This document shows, piece after piece, positions 11,640 to 22,505 of a DNA stretch of 64,000 nt (position 1 is its first letter; the number at the start of each line of letters is the position of its first letter). Made by a program: the position numbers and the translations under genes. The notes below the pieces were generated by a model. The model saw nothing but the letters and a program-made list of their open reading frames with translations. It searched no databases and was not told the origin of the DNA. This stretch comes from Laccaria trichodermophora (Eukaryota; Basidiomycota; Agaricomycetes; Agaricales; Hydnangiaceae): the NCBI GenBank assembly GCA_018417955.1, contig JACTVC010000012.1, positions 620,001-684,000 on the forward strand, in the 5' to 3' direction.

Positions 11640-11930
11640 CAATCTGTAAGGCTACCATGATTGAAGAAGAGTCCACCGCGCAACACGCGAGCAGCAACTC
11701 CTCAAGACTGATCCGCCGCGAAACACGCGAGCAGCAATCAGTACTTCTGAGGGACTCAGAAGGTTACCATGATTGAAGAAGAGTCCGCCGCGTAATGCAC
11801 GAGCTGCAACTCCTCCACACTGATCCGCCGCGCAACACGCGAGCAGCAATCAGCCTTCTGAGAGAAGGTTACCATGACTGAAGAAGAGTCCGCCGCGTAA
11901 TGCGCGAGCAGCAACTCTCAACCAGTTGAG
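11640..11930. repeat. Short internal repeats of the LARD element
   Basis: The phrase ACCATGATTGAAGAAGAGTCC recurs with variation at about 11654, 11767 and 11873, each followed by CCGCGyAAyrCrCGAGC and AGCAACTC. The GCG-rich palindromic parts (CGCGCAACACGCG) recur near 13835. It is non-coding, possibly structural RNA or packaging-related sequence. Confidence 0.6.
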
Positions 11931-12299
11931 GTGTCTCCCCAGCCCATAAGAGTCCTCCAATCAAGTCTTAACACCCCAAATAGAGGGGATATCCTGAGGG
12001 AGCCAAAAATGTGTTTGAGCATAGCGTAGTGATTTCTGGCCCGTTCCTGGAGATCAAATACCCGTTCGAAAGCTACGAACAACGCCTTTCCAACGGTATA
12101 ATTCGCGTATCGTGACGAGCCGTGGTTGTCGAGATAGAGAGGTAATACCCAGAAACTGCAGTTCTGGAGTAAATGCATACTGCAGACCAGGCTGTCGTCC
12201 GTTTTTGACATGAATAGGTGCGTCGGAAAGGTACGTTTCAGGCGTTTAAAACGGGCTATAGAATGTCCGATGCGAGCATGTTATGGCAACAGGAATGGG

Positions 12300-13270
12300 G
12301 AAATGGTTGTTGAAGAGATGGCACTGTAACACAAGGACCGCTCGTCCGTTTGACGCGTATGAGGGCTTCCCAGAAGCGCATTGACCGTGGCTTCAAAATG
12401 AGCCAAAGAACGAATGAAGCGACCGAAATCTCGCCGAGAACGGACGAAATATGTTCATCTTGGTCATACCAGACTGAACTAGGTGATGCGCCGCCAACAG
12501 GTGACCGTTTGGCGAGTTCAGGGAGTCCAAAGGAAGGTGTGGATCAGGGCTTTCCAACGCAAAAAAGATGAGCGCGATCCGGGCGTCGGTCGGCAAGATA
12601 TGACATGAATAAGTCCTGTGTAAATGGTTGTTGGAGGGATGGTGCTATAACACGAGAACCGCTCGTCCGTTTGACGCGTATGAGGGCTTCCCAGAAGCGC
12701 ATTGACCATGGCTTTAAAACAAACCAAAGAACGAAAGGAATGACGAACATCTCGCCGAGAATGGATGAAACATGCTCATCTTGGTCATACCAAGCTGAAC
12801 TAGGCGAAGCGCCGCCAATAGGTGACCGTTTGGCGAGTTCAGGGGGTCGAAAGAAAGGTGTAAATGAGGGCTTCCCAGCGCAAAAGAGACGAGAGCAATC
12901 GGGGCATCGGTTGGCGAGATATGACATGAACAAGTCACATGTAAGTGGTTGTTGGAGGGATGGTGCTGTAACACAGGAACCGCTCGTCCGTTTGACGCGT
13001 ATGAGGGCTTCCCAAAAGCGCATTGACCGTGGCTTCAAAACGAGCCAAAGAACAAAAGGAACGACGAGGATCTCGCCGAGAACGGACGAGATATGTTCAT
13101 TTTGGTCATGCCAGGCTGAAGTAGGTGAAGCGCAGCCAATACGCGACCGTTTGGCGAGTTCAGGGGGTCCAAAGAAAGGTATGAACGAGGGCCTCCCAGC
13201 GCAAAAGAGACGAGAGCAATCGGGGCGTCGGTTGGTGAGATATGAGGCGAATAAGTCCCATGTTGATGTC
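12300..13270. repeat. 321-bp tandem repeat, three copies, inside the LARD element
   Basis: The phrase CTCGTCCGTTTGACGCGTAT recurs at 12341, 12662 and 12983, exactly 321 bp apart, and the units align along their length with scattered substitutions. Because 321 is divisible by three, open frames of about 250 codons run through the array on both strands as 107-residue repeats. No known domain is recognised, and the open frames may be a by-product of repetition. Confidence 0.8.
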
Positions 13271-13960
13271 CCATCAACCCCATCCAACCCAAAACCACTC
13301 CAAACCCTTCTAACCATTCAGAAACCAAGAAGAGCCATTCCAGGGAGTTCATAGAGAAGTAAGGAGGATGAGAACACTCATTCCTCAAGCAAGAAAACAG
13401 CAAGGATTGGGAGAGAAGCATAGTAGGGCATAGCACATAATTTCCAGAGCAGTAGACTGAACTGGAGGGATGTCAATGAACATCTGGCTGTTCTTGAGAG
13501 GCCTAGATGCTAAAAGACAAGGGAAATGGTTGAGGAACAGGTGGAGTCTGAGAGACAGTGAAGCAGCGCAAAGCAGCAGGCAACACTGGTTGTGGGCAAC
13601 CTCCTCACCAAGTCAATGGCCGCGTAGTCGCGAAATCCAGACATAGGTGAGAGGAACTCTCCTCACAGTAGACTTCAGGCCGCGTAGTCGCGAAATCCCA
13701 AAGCCCAGCTGCTCAGAGTCAGTGCAGCACCCCAATCGAACAAACCTCAACCTGCTGTGCAAGCACAAGCTAAAGTCAATGGTTCATCCAACTGAAGGAT
13801 GGATGAGCCCTTTCACATGAAGTAGTAAGCCCGCCGCGAAGAGCGCGAGCAGCAGCTACCATCCATGCTAAGGTTCCTCCTGTGATGAGCTGGCGCATTC
13901 CCACAACTCTCCAGCTCTCCCTCTACCAAGAAATGCAGACTTCAACCATGCTTTGGTGAA

Positions 13961-13979
13961 GTCCGCGGTGCCCCCACCA
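13961..13979 (-). promoter_or_regulatory. Primer-binding-site-like sequence of the LARD element
   Basis: Read on the minus strand it is TGGTGGGGGCACCGCGGAC, one base inside the LTR. Its complement ends …TGCCCCCACCA, the form of a tRNA 3' end (acceptor strand, discriminator A, CCA). The particular tRNA was not identified. Confidence 0.6.
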
Positions 13980-13980
13980 T

Positions 13981-14299
13981 TGTGAAGCGTTCACTCTGAA
14001 CTTCTCGCATAGCTGAAGCCAAGAGGGAAGGAGGAGGCAAGAATGGGTGGATCTGGGATCAACACCCATGAGTGAGCAATGAGCAGTTACAAGATACTCA
14101 GCTGGCCCAACATGATTATGCATACTGTAGGAAGTACAGTTATACAAAGCACTACATGTAGTGCAAGAGGATGGCAAGACTGCTGACAAGGTGGTGGTTC
14201 AAGACAAAAGATCAATATATTATGTAAGATATCCAAATCTAGCTATATACCACTGTTTGACTATGGCCTCTGGGCATTCCCTTCCAATCCTATATCACA
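13981..14299 (-). repeat. 5' LTR of the LARD element (319 bp)
   Basis: Same sequence as 10533-10851. The identical 72-codon stretch found in both LTRs is a chance ORF and not a gene. Confidence 0.88.
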
Positions 14300-14304
14300 G
14301 CAAC
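14300..14304. repeat. Right target-site duplication GCAAC
   Basis: Matches 10528-10532. The host sequence resumes at once with TGTATCTCAGA. Confidence 0.88.
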
Positions 14305-14549
14305 TGTATCTCAGAGTGAGTCTTCAACCACTCCTGCAGTAACCTTTCTAATTTATTGTCTTTGTAGATTCCAAACAACTCAGTTAAATACCGATGTTAC
14401 TATACACGAATAACATCCTCAGTTCCCAATTTCCAAACTCATTTTTAATATGCGTCTTCCTTTGTCCGGACAAGTAATGCTGCCGGCAGCGTTTGTCGAG
14501 AAGGTGCAACTTGCTCCTCATCTTAGATGATGCGCCATTGACTTAGGTC

Positions 14550-15588
14550 ATGTCTCAGATACTATTGTCGCGTCGCAGTAATGGTTCTTTGAAAAGATCT
14601 CAACTAGACGTAAGTACATCTCATCGCTGTATTCATCTTCCCAGCCCATGTTCCCACAGAGGTCTGGCAGTGCGTCAGTGGTTGGGACCGAAGAACCATC
14701 CTTGCAAACAAGCGCCAAGAGACAGAAGCAGGTCTGTTTGTTCCCTTCCTGCAGTGGTTCTTGCTCAAGTTTCCTTTCCTGTTCTTCTAGGCACCCCCTT
14801 TGCATGAAGAGCTTGACACAATTCCCTCTTCCGATCCTGCTAGTCCCGCCCTTCTTGATCTCCCAAACGAACTTCTGGAACTCATTCTTTGCAACCTCAC
14901 CGATTCCAAATTATTGAGCCCGGCGCTCTTATTCAATCACAGACTTAGAGCCAATGCCGCACATACGTACCTTGCCTGCACCGGTATCATTTAACATCAC
15001 AATGGGTACATCTACATCAGAGACATTGTTGGACGTACAGCCATCGTCCTCCTTTCCACCACCCCCCTTTTCGATGAAATCTCACTAACTTGCGACCTCT
15101 TCTACGTTGTTGAGTACAGGAGGCACCTGCGGAAGCTGATTGCGGCAACACCTCAAGTCCAGTCCGTTTGTATCGAATTTGATGAGAGAGAAACGGAGTT
15201 GTTGCATGACACGAGAATTTTGGAACCTCTCATCGCATTCCTGGCATCCTTGAGGGACACATGCTTCAGTCTCCAGCTCCAGAGATCAAGGTCATACTTC
15301 ACCATTCCAACTCGTTCCCTCACTATCCCACTTCATCGTCCTACGTGGCCTGTCTGTCAGCTCCCCACTTGGGGTTTGCTAAAAGGTATCAGTTCATTGG
15401 CAGTTTCTGCAGATTTGACCAGAATTCCAAGTTTGCTTGAACTTTGTCGATCCATCTTTGTCATCACAAGTTCTCACGTTGAGGATTTTCAGCTCGAGGA
15501 TTGCTCTTCACAGCAGGACTGCAATAGTATCCTATCCCTCATTAACTTTCCCAAGCTTCCACTAGTGGCTACCACTTTATTTCTATAA
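14550..15588 (+). CDS. F-box-like protein, probably truncated at the C-terminus
   Basis: Four exons with consistent phases: 14550-14609, 14660-14731, 14791-14966 and 15021-15588; 291 residues. After a Ser/Lys-rich start (KRSQLD…SAKRQKQ) comes an F-box-like motif, ALLDLPNELLELILCNL, around residues 60-80. The rest has the alternating hydrophobic pattern of Agaricomycete F-box-like proteins, which commonly run to 400-600 residues. F-box proteins recruit targets to SCF ubiquitin ligases through Skp1. The frame stops at 15588, exactly where repetitive DNA begins (CTAGACCCAAGCCTAGAGG), so the 3' part was probably lost. Its upstream flank is the X sequence interrupted by the LARD element. Confidence 0.62.
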
Positions 15589-15664
15589 CCTAGACCCAAG
15601 CCTAGAGGGTCATTTCTATAACTTAGACATAAGCCTAGAGGCCATATCTATAATGCTTAGGATT
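15589..15664. repeat. Short repeat at the F-box/minisatellite junction
   Basis: Units of ATTTCTATAACyTAGACmyAAGCCTAGAGG occur about two and a half times. This marks the break between the truncated F-box-like gene and the minisatellite. Confidence 0.5.
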
Positions 15665-16645
15665 TTTTGAAAGGCATTTCAAATGTAGGCCTGGGTATTT
15701 CATAGTGAATTTTCCATAGATACCCAGCACATTTTCTGCGAAATTTCAAATGCAGCCCTGGATATTTCATTGGGAAATTTTCAAATGTCACCCTTGGTAT
15801 TTCATTGCGATTTTTCAATGGATACCTGGTGCATTTCACTGCGAAATTTCAAATGTAGCCCTTGGTATTTCATTGCGATTTTTCAATAGATACCCTGGGT
15901 ATTTCATTGCAAAATTTCAAATGTAGCCCTGGGCATTTCATTGTGATTTTTCAAATGTATCCCTGGATATTTCATTGTGATTTTTCAATAGATACCCTGG
16001 GTATTTCATTGTGATTTTTCAATAGATACCCTTGGTATTTCATTGTGATTTTTCAATAGATACCCTGGGCATTTCATTGCGATTTTTCAAATGTATCCCT
16101 GGGTATTTCATTGCAAAATTTCAATGGATACCTGGCGCATTTAATTGCGATTTTTCAATAGATACCCTAGGTATTTCATTGCGATTTTTCAAATGGAGCC
16201 TGGGGCATTTCATTGTGATTTTTCAATAGATACCCTGGGCATTTCATTGTGATTTTTCAAATGTATCCCTGTGTATTTCATTGCAAAATTTCAATGGATA
16301 CCTGGCGCATTTCATTGCGATTTTTCAAATGTATCCCTGGGTATTTCATTGCAATTTTTCAAATGGAGCCCTGGGCATTTCATTGCAATTTTTCAATGGA
16401 TACCTGGCGCATTTCATTGCGATTTTTCAATAGATAACCTAGGTATTTCATTGCAATTTTTCAAATGGCGCCCGGGGCATTTCATTGCGAAATTTCAATA
16501 GATACCCTGGGCATTTCATTGCGAAATTTCAAATGCATCCCTGGGTATTTCATTGCGATTTTTCAAATAGAGCCCTGGGCATTTCATTGTGGTTTTTCAA
16601 ATGTATCCCTGGATATTTCATTGCAATTTTTCAAATGTATCCCAC
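15665..16645. repeat. 34-bp minisatellite, about 29 copies
   Basis: The unit is close to GCATTTCATTGCGATTTTTC followed by AAATGTATCCCTGG or AATAGATACCCTGG. Units follow head to tail without spacers. Variants at fixed positions (GCGA/GTGA/GCAA; AAATGTAT/AATAGATA/AATGGATA) suggest higher-order mixing. Since 34 is not divisible by three, ORFs through it change frame from unit to unit and are not genes. Confidence 0.9.
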
Positions 16646-17477
16646 ATGTCAGGGTCCATGCAATGGGCTTCCCTGGAGGGTGGTCACATGACGAATTACC
16701 AAAAATGGTGAAAAGATGAAAGTTGTAGCCCTACACTGTAGCTTCCTGAATCTGTTTGAATTATGTTCTGAAGTGCTCCCATTGTGGAGATATGAGGTAA
16801 AGGAATTTCAAAAGTGTCACTTTTTTTTTTTTTTTTTTTTGTGTTTTTCTCTATGAAAACAAAACCAAATAACATGATTTCAGTATATTCAGAAAGCTAA
16901 AAGAAAGGGCTACAATTATTGTATCATGGGAAAAATGACCAAAACAGGAAGGTGCATCCCCTACTATAAGAATCAGATATAGATTTACTGGTAGACTACA
17001 AAAAAGTCAGACTTAGACTACACAGTTTACTGATACACTATAAAAGACTACAAAAGTTGAACTTCGACTACAAAGTTTACTAATACACTACAAAAGCATG
17101 GACTTAGACTACAAAGTTAGGGTTAGAGTCAAAAGGTTATCTTGACTACAAAGTTTGTAGTGTGCGCTTTTTCATTAAAAAAGTTTGTAGTGTCCGCTTT
17201 TTGAGACTACAAAAGTTGTAGTGTTGCGCTTTTTCATTATAAAAGTTTGTAGTGTCCGCTTTTTGAGACTACAAAAGTTTGTAGTGTTGCGCTTTTTTAT
17301 TAGAAAAGTTTGTAGTGTGCGCTTTTTTAGACTACAAAAGTTTGTAGTGTCTGCTTTTTCATTTGGAAAAGTTTGTAGTTGACATGTAGTTTATGGTGTC
17401 CTTGGCCCTATCTACGTTATGGGGATGAGGTTGAAGGATTACCATCATATTGCCAGTGCTGCAGCATTAGTATTTGA
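16646..17477. repeat. Dispersed repeat and GTTTGTAGTGT array left of element A1
   Basis: 16646-16830 is homologous, inverted, to about 23085-23270 (shared GGGTGGTCACATGAC, GGACCCTGACATG and GGAGATATGAGG). Poly-T at 16819-16840 and simple sequence follow. From about 17150 to 17385 the phrase AAAAGTTTGTAGTGTCCGCTTTTT recurs about eight times, alternately followed by CATTA and GAGACTAC. No gene is seen. Confidence 0.6.
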
Positions 17478-17519
17478 CTTGTGTTAGAGGCCATTGCAAG
17501 CATGGCAGAAACAAGTCCT

Positions 17520-19120
17520 CCTTTTTTTGCAAAGGCAATAGAAACCAATTTCTACTTTTTCTCCTTTTTTTCTGTCTTTCTGGGTACATTTTTATCACAA
17601 ACCAGTAAATATTCCTATATAAGTCTTCTTCTGGATTCTAAACAAATTACCCCAGCATCATCACCATCAATAAAAAACATTTCTATGTTTTTCTTATTTT
17701 TTTCTTATTTTCTCATTATATGCAGGTAGATTACCATATTTGGAAATCTACCCTAGAGCCTGAAACTGTTACCCAACATCATTACTAACAATAAGCACCA
17801 TCCTTCAATTTTCACAGATTTTATGACTATTTTTAATGGATTACCATATTTGGATGTCTGCTCTATACCCTGAACACTTTAGCAAACTTATACTACAAAG
17901 TTTACTAATATACAATAAAAGACTGCAGATGTCAGACATAGACTACAAAGTTACATTATCTCTACAACAGGAGCACTTTCAGTGTAGGGCTACAACTTCC
18001 ATTTGTTGACTATTTTTGGTAACTGATCATGTGACAATCATCCCATCATCCTATTACCAATAGGCCATAATAGACAAAGTTATTATTTGCTTGGTTTTCT
18101 CCAGTTTTTGGTCAAAGTAGATGATATTTTCTTTTTTGGTATGGACTCTGAAGGTAATGCCTGACATTCTACATACCATTCAAACTTTTTTTTTTTTTTT
18201 CAATTTTTCCACTATATTCCAGCAATTTTTGGATCTATTACCATATTTGGAGCTGGACCCTTGACCCTGACAACATTACCAAACATTATCGCAGCAATGA
18301 GCACCATCCACCATTTTTTTCTGATTTTTTGCCCATTTTCTGGCTATTCTTTGTTATATTACCATATTTGGAACTAGACTCTGGACCCTGACAATGTTAC
18401 CCAATGATATCTAAGCACCATCCTCCATTTCTTTCTGATTTTATAACAGTTTTCTGGCTTTTTTTTGGATATATTACCATATATAGAACTAGACCCTGAC
18501 AAGATTACCCAATGTTATCACTGCAGTGGGCACCATCCCCCATTTTTTTCTGATTTTCTAGCTATTTTCTGGCTATTTTTGGGTCTATATTACTCTATTT
18601 GGAACTAGACTCTGGACTCTGACAATGTTACCCAAGGTTATCACTGGCAATAAGCACCATCCCTCATTTCTTTCTGATTTTCTGGCTATTTTCTAGCTAT
18701 CTCTGGTTATATTACCATGATGAGAATAGCCTCTGAACCTTGACAACATTACCCAAGGTTATCACCACTATCCTCCATTTTTTTTTCTGATTTTCTGGCT
18801 ATTGTTGGCTATATTACCATATTTGGAAATATACCCTGGACCCTGAAAACAACCTCCAACATCATTACCAGCAGTAAGCAGCACCCTCAATTTTTTTCTG
18901 ATTTTTTCAGCTATTTTTTTGCTATTTTACATCTGAAAATGCACACATTTCCTTATTTATAAATGTGCCCTGAACCCTGAAAACAACCTCCAACATCATT
19001 ACCAGACTACCCTCAATTTTTTGTGATTTTGGTGATTTTTCTGCTATTTTATTGCTATTTTACATCTGAAAATGCGCACATTTCCTTATTTAGAAATGCG
19101 CCCTGGACCCTGAAAATGAC
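17520..19120 (-). repeat. Degenerate ~120-bp internal repeats of A1
   Basis: The phrases TTACCATATTTGGAA, GACCCTGACAA, TTACCCAATGTTATCA, AAGCACCATCC and TTTCTGATTTTCTGGCTATTTT recur in this order about a dozen times at 110-130 bp intervals, strongly diverged. The same module recurs in A2 and, in altered form, in the B elements and the foldback interior. Confidence 0.7.
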
Positions 19121-19224
19121 CCCCGACGTCGCCACCAACAGTGAGCAACACCCTAAGCTCATTGTCGCAAGCAGCAAGCCCTTTACAGCTAATATAATGT
19201 GTATAGGCTGGATTTGTAAGCATC

Positions 19225-19316
19225 GGAAATCTCCGAAAATGACGTACTTCCCTTGCGGGCTACCTTCAAAATCAAAGGTAGCCCGCAAGGGAAGTACGTC
19301 ATTTTCGGCTATTTCC
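19225..19316. repeat. 92-base near-perfect hairpin in A1
   Basis: Arms of 42 bp (19225-19266 and 19275-19316) pair with two mismatches around an 8-base loop. The arm core is GAAAATGACGTACTTCCC, followed by a GC-rich part (TTGCGGGCTACC). Chance ORFs on both strands result from the symmetry. Confidence 0.9.
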
Positions 19317-19720
19317 AACACTTAGGAAAGTGACTCGATTAGTCATCATTTTTGCGAAAATAAAGATTTCTATGTAGCTCTGCCAATTCTGGTCCAAATG
19401 ACATGGTTTTTTTTGCAGTATGCACTCCTTATTTGTAGGATTATTGTTCATTGAGAATAGTTGAAGGTAAATATAAATAAATAGTCTGAAATTAAATGTT
19501 ATACTCTACAGCAGACTTTGGTTTCTGTATGCTGAAGTTGAACCCACGTGATATCACATGGTTTGAAACAAATACAAACAGTTTCATATACAACACGCAT
19601 ATGTACTTTCACATTCACAACATGTATCCTCACCATACAACCTTATCCAATCCACTGCAAATAGTGTTCGGCAAGTTGCACCTGTATATGTGTCCTGTTA
19701 ACTGTTGCCTTCATTGTGGT

Positions 19721-20664
19721 CTTGGCCAGTCCAAACCCAATGAACTAAAATGTGTGTTCTGTAGAGGCTATGTCAGTGTGGTCTTGGCTAGTCCAAACCC
19801 AATAATGACATTTGCAGATAACATTGTCACTTGCATTTTGCACATGCAACACCCTTGTTCTGACTCTCTAGCTACCATCATCTTGGCCAGTCCAAATGTG
19901 GTTGCAAGTTACCAGATAATGATAAACAAGTCTCTTTCTAAACTCAGAGGACTCATAACAACACACTCAAAGTGTTTGAACTGGCCAAGATGACAATGAG
20001 CAGATGGCAAAAATAGAAGGGAGAGTCTTTGCAGAAGAGGACACACAAAACGTGACAATTCGGAAGTATCCGAAAATGACGTACTTCCCTTGCGGGCTAT
20101 GGTTGATTTTGAGGGTAGCCCGCAAGGGAAGTACATCATTTTCGGATACTTCCGAAGACTCAACGTCAACTTCTGCTTGCTAAGAACAAACCCTGTTGTC
20201 ATCGTCTTGGTCAATCCAAACATGACACAGAGCATTCTGTGATGCCACATCCATTGTGTTGTTGTTGTCTTGGTTAATCCAAACACAACACAGAGTATTC
20301 TGTGATGCCACATTAGCATGGTCATCATCTTGAACAATCCAAACGCGACACACATAATGCCACATCCAAAGCAGGTGGTGTGCTGTTTCCATTGCTGTCT
20401 TGCACTCTTTGTTGTCTTGGCCAGTCCAAACAATTTGTGCAATGTATCTATCTACCACATCTTGTCTGTTTCCTTTGCATGCTTGTCATTGTCTTGGCCA
20501 GTCCAAACAATTCGAGTGCCACATGTCTACCATATTCATCTCACAGCAATATTTCATTTGGGTGGGGATCTGGTCAACTTGTAATGTGTGTCTTGACTCT
20601 TGCTCATGTGGCTGTGTGTAGTTTGTTGGTGGAATGGTACATTGCCATCTTGGCTAGTCCAAAC
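19721..20664. repeat. Cluster of the CTTGGCCAGTCCAAAC motif in A1
   Basis: Copies, exact or with one to four changes, start near 19721, 19783, 19882, 20206, 20269, 20329, 20416, 20493 and 20649; an inverted copy lies at 19974. The core TTGG-CCAGT-CCAA is an interrupted palindrome. Flanks between copies differ, so this is a short motif and not a long tandem unit. Confidence 0.75.
20061..20154. repeat. Second hairpin of the same family in A1
   Basis: Arms of 39 bp (20061-20099 and 20116-20154) pair with one mismatch (C/T) around a 16-base loop. The arm shares GAAAATGACGTACTTCCC with the hairpin at 19225 but has different outer ends (CGGAAGTATCC), so the two are diverged family members. Confidence 0.9.
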
Positions 20665-20691
20665 ACAATGAAAGTTCTCTGTCAACGCGGC

Positions 20692-22505
20692 TTCGATTTT
20701 CATGATCTTGAGCTCGTTTGGATAGCCCCACACTCTGTGAAGATGCTCCCAAAAACCGTTTACAAAACGGTTGAGGTTGCGGGGAGCTAGGTCAGTTTCC
20801 ATTTGCGCTTTTTTGCCCTTATGCTCACAACTCCCCAGAACCTCAATCTGCGCCGATTTTTGTGATCAAGGGCTCGTTCGGATACCCCTACACTCCGCTA
20901 AGACGCTCCCCAAAACAGCTTACGAAATGGTTAAGGTCTCGTGGAGCTAGGTCCGTTTCTATTACCGCTTTTTTGCCCTTGTGCTCACAACTCCCCAGAA
21001 CCTCAATCTGGGTCGATTTTTGTGATCAAGGACTCGCTCGGATACCCCTACACTCCGCTAAGACGCTCCCAAAAACCGCTTACAAACTGGTTAAGGTCTC
21101 GTGGAGCTAGGTAGTTTCTATTATCGCTTTTTTGCCCTTGTGCTCACAACTCCCCAGAACCTCAATCTGTGCCGATTTTTGTGATCAAGGACTCGTTCGG
21201 ATACCCCTACACTCCGCTAAGATGCTCCCCCAAACCGCTTACAAAACGGTTGAGGTCTTGTGGAGCTAGGTCAGTTTCTATTATCGCTTTTTTGCCCTTA
21301 TGCTCACAACTCCCCAGAACCTCAATCTGCTTCGATTTTCGCGATCGAGGACTCGTTCGGATACCCCTACACTCCGCTAAGACGCTCCCCAAAACAGCTT
21401 ACGAAATGGTTAAGGTCTCGTGGAGCTAGGTCAGTTTCTATTATCGCTTTTTTGCCCTTGTGCTCACAACTCCCCAGAACCTCAATCTGGGTCGATTTTT
21501 GTGATCAAGAACTCGTTCGGATACCCCTACACTCCGCTAAGACGCTCCCAAAAACTGCTTACAAACTGGTTAAGGTCTCGTGGAGCTAGGTCAGTTTCTA
21601 TTATCGCTTTTTTGCCCTTGTGCTCACAACTCCCCAGAACCTCAATCTGGGTCGATTTTTGTGATCAAGAACTCGTTCGGATACCCCTACACTCCGCTAA
21701 GACGCTCCCAAAAACTGCTTACAAACTGGTTAAGGTCTCGTGGAGCTAGGTAGTTTCTATTATCGCTTTTTTGCCCTTGTGCTCACAACTCCCCAGAACC
21801 TCAATCTGCGCCGATTTTTGTGATCAAGGACTCGTTCGGATACCCCTACACTCCGCTAAGACGCTCCACCAAACCGCTTACAAAACGGTTGAGGTCTTGT
21901 GGAGCTAGGTCAGTTTCCATTTTCGCTCTTTTGCCCTTATGCTCACAACTCCCCAGGACCTCAATCTGCTTCAATTTCTGCGATCGAGGACTCAATCAGA
22001 TACCCCTACACTCCGTGAAGACGCTCCCGAAAACCGCGTACCAAACGGTTGAGGTCTCATGGAGCTAGGTAAGTTTGTCTTTTCGCTCCTTTTCCCCTTG
22101 TGCTGACAACTTCCCAGGACCTCAATCTGCTTCGATTTTTGTGATCAAGCACTCGTTCGGTTACCCCCACACTCCGTGAAGACGCTCCCCAAAACCACTT
22201 ATAAAACGGTTGAGGTCTCGTGGAGCTAGGTGAGTGTGTATTTTCGCTTTTTTGCCTATCTGCTCAAAACTCCCCAGGGCCTCAATCTGCTTCGTTTTCC
22301 ATGGTCGAGGGTTCGTTTGGATACCCCCACACTCCGTGAAGACGCTCCCCAAAACCGCTTACAAAACGGTTGAGGTCTCGTGGAGCTAGGTCAGTGTGTA
22401 TTTTCGCTTTTTTGCCCATATGCTCACAACTCCCCAGGGCCTCAATATGCCCCATTTTCTGTGATCGAGGGCTTGTTCGGATACCCACACACTTCCTAAA
22501 AATAT
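20692..22505 (-). repeat. 160-bp satellite array of A1, about 11 copies
   Basis: Each unit contains CTCGTTCGGATACCCCTACA, AAGACGCTCCC, AAAACGGTTGAGGTCTCGTG, GAGCTAGGT, TTTTTTGCCCTT and CTCACAACTCCCCAGAACC. Unit starts follow at 159-160 bp intervals. The first and last units are the most diverged, as usual in arrays homogenised from the centre. Open frames of 82-109 codons come from the repetition. Confidence 0.92.

Larger units (their letters stand above)
10533..14299 (-). mobile_element. Non-autonomous LTR retrotransposon (LARD-type), 3,767 bp
   Basis: Two 319-bp direct repeats (10533-10851 and 13981-14299) appear identical, begin TGTGA and end TCACA, and are flanked by the 5-bp duplication GCAAC. 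The interior carries no gag, protease, RT or integrase reading frame. On the minus strand a primer-binding-site-like sequence (TGGTGGGGGCACCGCGG) starts one base inside the right LTR, and a G6 tract lies just inside the left LTR. That polarity makes the right copy the 5' LTR. Identical LTRs imply a recent insertion. A related uninterrupted sequence near 31.1 kb (GCTCAGGGCAACTATTC on the minus strand) serves as the empty site. It must have been moved by an autonomous relative elsewhere. Confidence 0.88.

Noticed and set aside
12544..13317. Gag-like or novel repeat protein in the LARD element
   Set aside because: No zinc knuckle or gag motif, and equally long frames exist on the opposite strand. 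Kept only as a finding about the 321-bp repeat.
15665..16645. CRISPR-like regular repeat array
   Set aside because: The 34-bp units are directly adjacent with no unique spacers, variants drift gradually, and the organism is a fungus. It is a minisatellite.
20692..22505. Family of 82-109 residue proteins with Arg/Ser/Leu-rich repeats
   Set aside because: The frames are created by the 160-bp satellite; starts, stops and frames shift with each unit and no splice or codon pattern supports coding.
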